From positions 1 through 11,763 of the forward strand of contig DLOO01000010.1 in the NCBI GenBank assembly GCA_002479645.1: 11,763 nucleotides of DNA. Direction: 5' to 3'. The DNA is from Lachnoclostridium sp. UBA7482 (GTDB lineage: Bacteria; Bacillota; Clostridia; Lachnospirales; Lachnospiraceae). The notes under the pieces are model-generated. The model was given only the letters and a program-made list of their open reading frames with translations, had not been told where the DNA came from and made no database searches. The position numbers and the translations under genes are program-made. Shown in pieces: positions 1 through 5,838 of this stretch (within the stretch, counting starts at the first letter, position 1; each line of letters opens with the position of its first letter).

Positions 1-29
1 ATAAACTTATTATACGAGGAGAACGTACA

Positions 30-500
30 ATGAATGAGACAGAAACAGAAACCTTTGTCGAGGCAGAGAAAAAACCGGAAAAGGTTCGGGCAAATTATTT
101 GGGCGGTATTGCAGGAGCCGTAATCGGCGCAGGGATTGCAGCGGTTATCTACATGGTTGTGCTCCGATTCGGAAGAATTATGCTGTCGATATGGCTGCCG
201 CTTCTTCCGATTGGCGGTTATTATATGTTGGGAAAGAGAATCAATACCCTCGGAGCAATCCTGATTACGATTGTTTGCGGTGTGATTTTCTTTTTCGCAA
301 TTCGGTTCGGCTTTGCATGGAATGTACAGGCGAATGCGCTTCCTGGCTACAGCATCAAAGAGGTCTATGATTCCATCGCAGACTTATGCGATAAGCATAA
401 AGAAATTGAAACGGCATATTATAAATGTATGGCTCTCGGATATGGAGTCTCCATGCTGGTAACAGCGGTAATTGCATTTATTGCCAGAGAAAAGGATTAG
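30..500 (+). CDS. Unknown four-helix membrane protein
   Basis: I do not recognise a family for this 156-residue protein. The first ~20 residues are hydrophilic and rich in Glu, Lys and Thr. Hydrophobic segments follow at about residues 22-46, 50-67, 73-95 and 134-152. The stretch between the third and fourth (about 96-132) is polar and could form an extracytoplasmic or cytoplasmic loop. A GAGGAGAA ribosome binding site at 16-23 sits six bases before the ATG, which supports this start. The next gene begins 17 bases after the stop, so the two are probably co-transcribed. Any promoter lies before the window. The coding call is secure; the function is unknown. Confidence 0.85.
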   Translation: MNETETETFVEAEKKPEKVRANYLGGIAGAVIGAGIAAVIYMVVLRFGRIMLSIWLPLLPIGGYYMLGKRINTLGAILITIVCGVIFFFAIRFGFAWNVQANALPGYSIKEVYDSIADLCDKHKEIETAYYKCMALGYGVSMLVTAVIAFIAREKD

Positions 501-517
501 GAAAGGCTGGGATTATT

Positions 518-826
518 GTGGTAAAACATATCATTTTGTGGAATTTGAAAGACGAGCTGACAAAAGAGCAGAAGGCAGAAGTAAAGAAGGAAATGAAGGA
601 AGGACTTGAGGGTTTGCTGGGACAGATTTCCGGACTTACGGAGATTAAGGTGCTGACGGACGGTTTGGCAAGCAGCAACGCAGATGTTATGCTGGATTCC
701 ACATTTGAGGATGAGGCGGCATTGAAGGCATATGCAAAGCATCCGGCGCATGTTGCGGTTGCCGACGGAAAGGTTCGTCCGTATACCAAGAGCAGAGCCT
801 GTATGGATTTTGAAGTATTGGACTGA
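518..826 (+). CDS. Dabb (stress-responsive A/B barrel) domain protein
   Basis: This 102-residue protein matches the Dabb family of dimeric alpha/beta-barrel proteins. It opens with VVKHIILWNLKDEL, the usual first strand (family consensus near MVKHIVLWKLK), has a central helix rich in Lys and Glu, and ends with the typical ALKAYAKHPAHVAV segment followed by a final strand ending in DFEVLD. I chose the GTG at 518 rather than the upstream in-frame ATG at 425: the 425 start would run deep into the preceding gene and add 31 residues with no counterpart in the family. An AGGAAAGG site lies about 11 bases before the GTG. Dabb proteins are often stress-induced or act as small enzymes; the substrate here cannot be told. 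It lies 17 bases after the membrane protein gene and 48 bases before the serpin gene, probably in one operon. Confidence 0.85.
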   Translation: MVKHIILWNLKDELTKEQKAEVKKEMKEGLEGLLGQISGLTEIKVLTDGLASSNADVMLDSTFEDEAALKAYAKHPAHVAVADGKVRPYTKSRACMDFEVLD

Positions 827-874
827 ATCGGAAAGAAGCTTAGGATCTAATTTTGGGAAAGGGGGATTACGTAC

Positions 875-2353
875 ATGAATAAGCAGAATTTGCGGGATAG
901 CATTGGAAAGAGGGACGAGGATATTTCGGAGAGCGGCGAACGCAGCAAAATGACGCCAAAGCGCAGATTGCCGCGGGCGTGGATATCGGCAGCGGCAGCA
1001 GTACTTGCCGTGGGTGTGCTGGCAGGAGTCTGTGCCGAACCGCTCAAGTCCTTACTGCGCGAGAAACATGCCCGGCATGACAACGAGGTAATTACGGGAA
1101 CGCCTGCGATTATTCAGGGTGCGGAAACGTTGAGTACCGCCGTTTATCCTAAGATGGCTCGTTTCCCCAAAGAGGTAACCGAAACATACGACGAGGAATA
1201 TATGACATGGCGGCTGTCTCATAATAAGCAGATGCAGGAAGATGGTTATGCGGACAGCTTGAAACCGTTTTTTGCAAAGAGTATATCACAATTTTTGGCT
1301 GCGGATGACATAGAGAATCCGTTATTTTCGCCGGTAAATGTCTATATGGCGCTTGCGATGCTTGCGGAGATCACCGACGGAGAAAGCCGACAGCAGGTTC
1401 TCGCATTGCTTGGGAACAGGGACATTGCAGAGGTTCGGAGGCAGGCGAATGCGGTATGGAATGCACAGTATTGTGACGACGGCGTGACGAGCAGTATTCT
1501 CGGAAATTCTCTGTGGCTTAGAGACGATATGGAGTATAACAGGGAGACACTGGAGCTGTTGGCAAAGAATTATTACGCATCTTCCTATCGCGGGAAAATG
1601 GGCTCCGACAAATTCAACCGGGCGCTTCACGAATGGATGAACCGACAGACGAATTCGCTCTTAAAGAATCAGGTTGACGGAATCAAAATGAAGCCGGAAA
1701 TGATTGCGAGTATTGTGAGTACACTGTATTTTCGGGCGAAATGGGAGGATGAGTTTGATACCGGGCAAACGAAGAAGGAAGTATTTCACAGTGTAAACGG
1801 CGACATTACCTGTGATTTTATGCACGAGCAGAGAAGCGGCTCCTATTATGCCGGAGAACGCTTCACTGCGGTGACTAAGTGCTTTGACAACGGAGAAGGC
1901 AGTATGATGTTTCTTTTGCCGAATGACGGCGAACATATCAGTGATTTGCTGACAGATGAGGAGACTCTTGCTTTCCTGGCGGGAGAACGCGGCAAATCGG
2001 ATTTTCAAACGGCAATGATTCGTCTTGCGGTTCCGAAATTTGACGTGGAAGCAAAAAGTGAATTGATACCCGGATTGCAGAGCCTTGGCGTAACGGATGT
2101 TTTTGATTTAAGCAGGGCGGATTTCTCCCCTTTATTTTCGGATGCTGCATTTATTTCCTCCGTTCAACACGGGGTTCGCGTTAAACTAGACGAAAAAGGT
2201 GTTGAGGCGGCAGCGTATACGGTAATGATGTTAGAAGCTGGGGCTGCTCGGCCGGACAAAATTGTGGATTTCACATTGGATCGCCCGTTCCTCTTTGTAA
2301 TCTACAGCAGAGACGGGTTACCGTTGTTTACCGGCGTTGTAAACCGGCCGTAA
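875..2353 (+). CDS. Membrane-anchored serpin (serine protease inhibitor)
   Basis: This 492-residue protein is a serpin, a suicide inhibitor that traps serine or cysteine proteases when they cleave its reactive loop. Residues 1-35 are hydrophilic and probably cytoplasmic. Residues 36-54 form one hydrophobic helix, followed by a spacer and the serpin fold from about residue 125 on. Visible motifs are the helix-B region NPLFSPVNVYMALAML (148-163), the hinge EKGVEAAAYT (440-449) and the C-terminal signature FTLDRPFLFVI (466-476). Gly442 at P15 and the Ala run at P12-P10 favour an inhibitory rather than a substrate-type serpin. Spacing from the hinge puts P1 near Gly456 or Ala457, so a protease preferring small residues is plausible, but alignment in this loop is uncertain. 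Cys53 does not sit in a proper lipobox (Val at -1), so an uncleaved anchor is likelier than a lipoprotein. A GGAAAGGGGGA site (856-866) precedes the ATG. A strong terminator follows. Confidence 0.93.
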   Translation: MNKQNLRDSIGKRDEDISESGERSKMTPKRRLPRAWISAAAAVLAVGVLAGVCAEPLKSLLREKHARHDNEVITGTPAIIQGAETLSTAVYPKMARFPKEVTETYDEEYMTWRLSHNKQMQEDGYADSLKPFFAKSISQFLAADDIENPLFSPVNVYMALAMLAEITDGESRQQVLALLGNRDIAEVRRQANAVWNAQYCDDGVTSSILGNSLWLRDDMEYNRETLELLAKNYYASSYRGKMGSDKFNRALHEWMNRQTNSLLKNQVDGIKMKPEMIASIVSTLYFRAKWEDEFDTGQTKKEVFHSVNGDITCDFMHEQRSGSYYAGERFTAVTKCFDNGEGSMMFLLPNDGEHISDLLTDEETLAFLAGERGKSDFQTAMIRLAVPKFDVEAKSELIPGLQSLGVTDVFDLSRADFSPLFSDAAFISSVQHGVRVKLDEKGVEAAAYTVMMLEAGAARPDKIVDFTLDRPFLFVIYSRDGLPLFTGVVNRP

Positions 2354-2433
2354 CGAAGGAGAGGAAGAACGTGCATACGGCAGGGGAAAGCACCCTGCGG
2401 AGCGATTTTCATTGATTTAGAAGGTTAAGATAC

Positions 2434-2477
2434 AAAAACCAACCGGTTAGCAGCAAAAAACTACCGGTTGGTTTTTT
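2434..2477 (+). terminator. Rho-independent terminator after the serpin gene
   Basis: A perfect 14-bp stem pairs 2434-2447 with 2463-2476 around a 15-base loop. The right arm ends in a run of six T. The left arm starts with five A, so the structure could also end transcription from the other side. It closes the serpin operon 80 bases after the serpin stop. Both stem arms carry ACCGGT, which also forms the direct repeat annotated separately. Confidence 0.88.
2442..2471 (+). promoter_or_regulatory. Candidate LytTR operator (two 9-bp direct repeats)
   Basis: ACCGGTTAG (2442-2450) and ACCGGTTGG (2463-2471) are direct repeats matching at 8 of 9 positions, with exactly 12 bp between them and 21 bp from start to start, about two helix turns. 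LytTR domains are known to bind paired ~9-bp direct repeats with 12-13 bp between them. The second repeat ends 10 bp before the -35 box of the promoter that drives the LytTR gene, a good position for an activator. The core ACCGGT is itself palindromic and the repeats form the stem of the terminator, so the pairing could be a by-product of that hairpin. Assignment as an operator is inference. Confidence 0.5.
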
Positions 2478-2481
2478 GCTA

Positions 2482-2509
2482 TTTACAATACTTTGAAATC
2501 TGCTATACT
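2482..2509 (+). promoter_or_regulatory. Sigma-A-type promoter for the LytTR operon
   Basis: TTTACA at 2482-2487 and TATACT at 2504-2509 are 16 bp apart. A TGC just before the -10 box makes it an extended -10 promoter. Each hexamer differs from consensus at one position. The predicted start near 2516 gives a leader of about 80 bases before the regulator ATG. Confidence 0.75.
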
Positions 2510-2553
2510 TTGGCTAAAGAAAGGGTAACGAAGTGATTCAGGGGGCATTTGCC

Positions 2554-2598
2554 ATGGAGGATGCTGCTGTCGGAATCATAACGGAGGGGACAGGATGA
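2554..2598 (+). CDS. Possible 14-codon leader peptide before the LytTR gene
   Basis: A short frame encodes MEDAAVGIITEGTG. It has an AGGGGG ribosome binding site at 2540-2545, eight bases before its ATG. Its stop codon TGA (2596-2598) overlaps the ATG of the regulator gene (2595-2597) as ATGA, a classic arrangement for translational coupling. The frame covers the regulator's own GGAGGGG site (2583-2589). It is too short for coding statistics, so its translation is inferred only from the site and the overlap. Confidence 0.4.
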   Translation: MEDAAVGIITEGTG

Positions 2599-3098
2599 AG
2601 GTACGTATTGAACTGGACCCGGAATTGAACGAGGAATCTGTCGTGATTCATTGTCGGGAACTCTCGCCGGAGGTGCTGGCGCTGCAGAGAAGTCTGCAGC
2701 AGGGTGGAACGCAGCCGATATATGAAGAACGGACGATTCTGTTAAAACAGGAGATTCCGGGGAAGCAGAGCAGGGGAGAGCCGGTGGAATGGCTGGAGAA
2801 AGAATTTTATATTCCTCTTACGGAGATTCTTTTCTATGAAACCGAAAATAAGATTGTTCAGGCACACACCGGAACGGAGATTTATCAGACGGAGCAGAAG
2901 CTCTACGAGCTTGAGGAGTGGCTTCCGGGCAGCTTTATGAGGATTTCCAAATCGACGATTGTGAATCTGCGGGAGATTTATGCGATTACAAAAAATCTGG
3001 CAGGGGCAAGCCGGATAGAATTTTTGGGTTCCCATAAGAGTGCGTATGCATCAAGAAGTTATTACAAGGCGCTGACAGAACGCCTGAAGAGAGGATAG
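2595..3098 (+). CDS. LytTR-family transcriptional regulator without receiver domain
   Basis: This 167-residue protein carries a LytTR DNA-binding domain at about residues 68-166. The domain is recognised from YIPLTEILFYETENKIV (72-88) and SFMRISKSTIVNLREI (113-128), which match the conserved L..I.ym...n..v and F.RiHkS.lVNl.. patterns. Residues 1-65 are a short alpha/beta segment beginning MKVRIELDPE. There is no phospho-acceptor receiver domain, so it is not an ordinary two-component response regulator. Receiver-less LytTR proteins are commonly paired with a membrane protein that holds them inactive, and a LiaF-like membrane protein gene follows 77 bases later. A GGAGGGG site at 2583-2589 supports the ATG. 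A promoter and a plausible self-binding site lie upstream, so autoregulation is likely but inferred. Confidence 0.9.
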   Translation: MKVRIELDPELNEESVVIHCRELSPEVLALQRSLQQGGTQPIYEERTILLKQEIPGKQSRGEPVEWLEKEFYIPLTEILFYETENKIVQAHTGTEIYQTEQKLYELEEWLPGSFMRISKSTIVNLREIYAITKNLAGASRIEFLGSHKSAYASRSYYKALTERLKRG

Positions 3099-3175
3099 CC
3101 TACGGGTGGCTAAAGCCGGAAACGGCGCAGCAAAAAAAGAAATTATAGAAAATAAGAGAGCGGAGGTTAACGGAG

Positions 3176-3919
3176 ATGAAAGGAAGCTGGAATTACGGCA
3201 GACGCCGGGGAAAGAATATCCTTTGGGGATTGCTTTTTGTCGGACTTGGCGGATTTATTCTTGCAAACAGTATGGGATGGTTTGGAGATATCGGATTATG
3301 GACGATTCTGTTTACCATTTTGTTGGGCGCATGGTTTTTTGAAAGTCTGGTTCATGTTGAATTTGGCGGGATGCTGTTCTCACTGGCATTTTTGGCAATT
3401 CTGTATGATGAACAGCTGGGGATTGAGAAACTTACACCATGGCCGGTTCTGTGGGCGGCGCTGTGCGGAAGTATCGGATTGCACATGATTTTCAAGAATT
3501 TCTATTTCGGACGAAGGAAAAGAGAGGATGAACAGGTTATCAATCATCACGGAACGGTTTTGGAGGTAAAAGGAGAAGGGCAGGATAGTGAATATTTTTA
3601 TGTGAAGCAGAACTTTGGTTCCGCTGTTCGATATGTGAACAGTAAAGTGTTAAAGAAGGCAGAATTAGTCAACTCCTTTGGAAATCTTTCGGTTTATCTG
3701 GATCGTGCCATGCTGATGGGACATACGGCGGAGATTTATGTCAGCAATTCCTTTGGAAAGGTTCAGATATACCTGCCGGACAACTGGAGCGTTGTAACAA
3801 AGATTAGCAAATCCTTTGGAGAAAGTGATGCGAAGGAGCATTTTATCCCGGAGGCAGAGGATCAGGTGGTGATTACCGGAACCAGTTCGTTTGGAGAGGT
3901 CGAAATTTATTATATCTAA
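3176..3919 (+). CDS. LiaF-like membrane protein with SFG-repeat C-terminal domain
   Basis: This 247-residue protein has four predicted membrane helices at about residues 14-31, 41-57, 64-78 and 89-107, then a basic stretch FGRRKRE and a soluble C-terminal domain from about 120. The layout fits LiaF/DUF5668-type proteins with a C-terminal domain of the cell-wall-active antibiotic response class, which in Bacillus restrains the LiaRS envelope-stress system. The C-terminal half has an [NS]FG motif starting at residues 146, 167, 192, 213 and 238, each followed by a beta-strand-like segment, suggesting a beta-solenoid. The SD GGAGG at 3162-3166 lies nine bases before the ATG; a longer frame starting at 3106 overlaps it but lacks family resemblance. 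No LiaRS genes are nearby, so the upstream LytTR protein is the likely partner (inference). Confidence 0.85.
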   Translation: MKGSWNYGRRRGKNILWGLLFVGLGGFILANSMGWFGDIGLWTILFTILLGAWFFESLVHVEFGGMLFSLAFLAILYDEQLGIEKLTPWPVLWAALCGSIGLHMIFKNFYFGRRKREDEQVINHHGTVLEVKGEGQDSEYFYVKQNFGSAVRYVNSKVLKKAELVNSFGNLSVYLDRAMLMGHTAEIYVSNSFGKVQIYLPDNWSVVTKISKSFGESDAKEHFIPEAEDQVVITGTSSFGEVEIYYI

Positions 3920-3924
3920 TGTAC

Positions 3925-3963
3925 TGACACGTTCATAAATGAATGTGTCAATACACAAGTGTA
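3925..3963. repeat. Tandem inverted repeats between the LiaF-like and malic enzyme genes
   Basis: TGACACGTTCA (3925-3935) and TGAATGTGTCA (3940-3950) form an 11-bp stem with one G-T pair and a four-base loop. Directly after it, TACAC-AA-GTGTA (3952-3963) is a second, perfect dyad. A T-rich but interrupted stretch follows from 3971. It could be a weak terminator for the LytTR operon or an operator for the malic enzyme gene. The lack of an immediate T-run makes terminator function uncertain. I see no convincing promoter in the rest of the 170-base gap. Confidence 0.5.
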
Positions 3964-4089
3964 CAGTCATATTTTTCTGTTCTTTGCATATACTGTCTGT
4001 AAAATGCGCAGAAAAGAAAGCAGAACAGAATAGAATATCCGGAAGGCATTCTGCTTTCGCAGTGCAGGGCGCATGGCAGGAGGTTTTCT

Positions 4090-5262
4090 ATGGATTATGC
4101 AGAGATGTCATTACAAAAGCATGAAGAATGGAATGGCAAATTAGAGATTCGGAGCCGGGTTCCCCTGGAAAGTAAGGAGGACCTGGCTCTTTGTTATACT
4201 CCGGGAGTTGCAGCGCCGTGCCTGGCGATTCAGAAGGCGCCGGAGAAGAGTTTTACGTTAACGAGGCGAGGCAATACCGTGGCAGTCATTACGGACGGAA
4301 CGGCGGTTCTGGGGCTTGGCGATATCGGTCCAGAGGCCGGGATGCCGGTCATGGAGGGAAAATGCGTGCTGATGCGCGAGTTCGCCGGAATTGACGCGAT
4401 TCCTTTGTGTATCCGTTCAAAGGATACGGAGGAAATTATACGAACCGTGGAAGTGATTGCCGGCTCCTTTGGCGGAATCAACCTTGAGGACATCAGTGCG
4501 CCGCGCTGCTTTGAAATTGAGCAGAAACTGCGGGAGCGCTGCGACATTCCGGTATTTCACGACGACCAGCACGGGACGGCGATTGTAGCGCTTGCGGCAA
4601 TTAAAAACGGGGCGCGCTTTTTGGGAAAACCGATGGAAAATCTGCGAATCCTGATTCAGGGCGCGGGCGCCGCAGGACAGGCAATTGCCCGGATGCTCCT
4701 GGCAGCAGGAATTACGGAAATTGTTGTATGCGACCGAAAGGGCGCCGTCTATGAGGGCAGAGACGGTCTGGACGAAGAGAAAAAGGCTCTGGCAGAGATT
4801 ACAAACCGCGGGATGCGGAAAGGCGGTTTGAAAGATGTGATTGCGGGGTTGGATGTATTTGTCGGCGTGTCGGTCGGGGGCTGTCTTACGCCGGAGATGA
4901 TTCGGAGCATGTCGCCGGAACCGATGATTTTTGCGCTTGCCAATCCGGAGCCGGAGATTTATCCGGAGGAGGCTAAGAAAGCCGGGGCGGCGGTTGTCGG
5001 TACCGGACGCAGCGATTTTCCGAACCAGATTAACAACGTGCTGGCATTTCCGGGAATTTTCCGCGGAGCACTGGACGCGGGGGCGACGGAAATCAACGAG
5101 GCAATGCAGATGGCGGCGGCACAGGCGATTGCAGGCTATGTGAAGGATGAGGAGCTGACGGAGGAGAGGATTTTGCCGGACCCGCTTGATAAGGGCGTGG
5201 CAGGGGCTGTCGCCAAAGCAGTTGCCGAAGCAGCAAGGAAAAGCGGAGTTACAAGAAAATAA
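4090..5262 (+). CDS. Malic enzyme (malate dehydrogenase, oxaloacetate-decarboxylating)
   Basis: This 390-residue cytoplasmic enzyme oxidatively decarboxylates malate to pyruvate and CO2 while reducing NAD(P), linking C4 acids to pyruvate. It has the length of the short bacterial form and is complete. The N-terminal malic domain shows YTPGVA (37-42, catalytic Tyr37), VITDGTAVLGLGDIGPEAGM (66-85), catalytic Lys91 in MEGK, and the metal ligands Glu133 and Asp134 (NLEDI) and Asp159 (FHDDQHGT). The NAD-binding domain has GAGAAG (191-196), ALANPEPEI (282-290) and GRSDFPNQINN (306-316). Asp215 at the end of the second Rossmann strand (VVCD) hints at NAD rather than NADP, which is inference. An AGGAGG site at 4078-4083 lies six bases before the ATG. 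It appears to be a single-gene unit: the next gene has its own promoter. Confidence 0.96.
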   Translation: MDYAEMSLQKHEEWNGKLEIRSRVPLESKEDLALCYTPGVAAPCLAIQKAPEKSFTLTRRGNTVAVITDGTAVLGLGDIGPEAGMPVMEGKCVLMREFAGIDAIPLCIRSKDTEEIIRTVEVIAGSFGGINLEDISAPRCFEIEQKLRERCDIPVFHDDQHGTAIVALAAIKNGARFLGKPMENLRILIQGAGAAGQAIARMLLAAGITEIVVCDRKGAVYEGRDGLDEEKKALAEITNRGMRKGGLKDVIAGLDVFVGVSVGGCLTPEMIRSMSPEPMIFALANPEPEIYPEEAKKAGAAVVGTGRSDFPNQINNVLAFPGIFRGALDAGATEINEAMQMAAAQAIAGYVKDEELTEERILPDPLDKGVAGAVAKAVAEAARKSGVTRK

Positions 5263-5271
5263 AATGACGGA

Positions 5272-5300
5272 TTGCATTGCCGCCGCCGGAGTGCTACTAT
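5272..5300 (+). promoter_or_regulatory. Promoter for the small membrane protein gene
   Basis: TTGCAT (5272-5277) and TACTAT (5295-5300) are 17 bp apart, with TGC just before the -10 box. The predicted start near 5307 gives a leader of about 65 bases containing the palindrome at 5339-5352. Confidence 0.55.
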
Positions 5301-5338
5301 AAGGGTAACGGATGGCGTAAGGAGTATTCCCTATGCTG

Positions 5339-5352
5339 TCTACTTTAGTAGA
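5339..5352. repeat. Perfect palindrome in the leader of the small membrane protein gene
   Basis: TCTACT and AGTAGA flank two T bases, giving perfect six-base arms. It lies about 30 bases after the predicted transcription start and just before the AAAGGGAG ribosome binding site (5355-5362). It could be an operator or a small RNA hairpin affecting translation. Its size also allows chance. Confidence 0.3.
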
Positions 5353-5372
5353 ACAAAGGGAGTGCAGGCGTA

Positions 5373-5717
5373 ATGAAGAAGAGAATTTTGGCATATCTGG
5401 CAGCAGTGGACGTACTGCTTGCAAATCCGCCGGAGGGAACGGATTGGAAGAGAGAAAAGGAAAAGCATTTGATACAAATCGGTTTTTTTATGCATGAGCG
5501 TCAGGTGCACCTGTTGGTGACATTGACCTTCGCGCTTCTGACCGTGGGCTGTATGCTTTACGCTGTAGCGGCTCCGAGCCTTGGGATGCTTCTTCTGATT
5601 GCTGCATTTTTGTGCCTGCTGGTACCGTATATCCTGCATTATTATCTCTTGGAGAACGGTGTGCAGAAGATGTATGCGCAATATGACCGTATGCTGGAAC
5701 TGGAAGAAAAACTATAA
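5373..5717 (+). CDS. Unknown small membrane protein (two helices)
   Basis: I recognise no family in this 114-residue protein. Residues 1-44 are amphipathic and charged (starting MKKRILAYLAAVDVLLANPP). Two hydrophobic helices at about 45-67 and 69-91 form a hairpin. The tail (92-114) is charged and helical, ending in ELEEKL. Both ends probably lie in the cytoplasm. An AAAGGGAG site about ten bases before the ATG, a promoter candidate at 5272-5300 and a terminator at 5755-5798 make it a single-gene unit. The N-terminal helix followed by Asn-Pro-Pro and a charged segment resembles small helical regions of DUF1700-like proteins, but I would not assign it. Confidence 0.75.
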   Translation: MKKRILAYLAAVDVLLANPPEGTDWKREKEKHLIQIGFFMHERQVHLLVTLTFALLTVGCMLYAVAAPSLGMLLLIAAFLCLLVPYILHYYLLENGVQKMYAQYDRMLELEEKL

Positions 5718-5721
5718 AAGC

Positions 5722-5737
5722 GCTCCGGAAACGGAGC
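5722..5737 (+). other. Small hairpin with GAAA tetraloop
   Basis: GCTCCG and CGGAGC pair around GAAA, a stable GNRA-type tetraloop, four bases after the stop of the small membrane protein gene. No T-run follows, so it is not a terminator on its own. It may stabilise the 3' end of the mRNA. Confidence 0.35.
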
Positions 5738-5754
5738 AATCACAGTGCGGAGAA

Positions 5755-5798
5755 AAAGCCGGGTATTCCGCGAGGGAATATCCGGCTTTGTTTTGTTT
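5755..5798. terminator. Bidirectional terminator between convergent genes
   Basis: A 15-bp stem with one G-T pair joins 5755-5769 and 5775-5789 around a five-base loop. On the plus strand it is followed by TTTGTTTTGTTT; on the minus strand the stem runs into TTTTTCTC. It can therefore end transcription of both the small membrane protein gene and the MATE gene that converge here. Confidence 0.85.
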
Positions 5799-5838
5799 CA
5801 TAAGGAACGTTTGTGAAGAGCGATGAACACTCCGGGTA

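Noticed and set aside
8..13. TATTAT near the window start as a -10 box for the first gene
   Set aside because: It would place the transcription start on or after the ribosome binding site at 16-23, so it cannot serve this gene.
1028..1036. Possible lipoprotein signal at Cys53 of the serpin
   Set aside because: The residues before the Cys are L-A-G-V; Val at -1 and Ala at -3 do not meet the lipobox, and the long charged N-terminus is atypical for a lipoprotein signal.
3106..3342. A 78-codon frame overlapping the start of the LiaF-like gene
   Set aside because: It begins at a GTG with no good ribosome binding site and its product has no helix pattern, whereas the frame starting at 3176 has GGAGG and clear family features.
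2521..5310. AAGGGTAACG occurring just after two predicted -10 boxes (2521-2530 and 5301-5310)
   Set aside because: A shared 10-mer is expected many times by chance in a window of this size, and the distances from the -10 boxes differ.
4417..5424. A 335-codon open frame on the minus strand opposite the malic enzyme gene
   Set aside because: The product is rich in Arg, Cys and His with no family resemblance, no start signal, and the plus-strand malic enzyme is certain.
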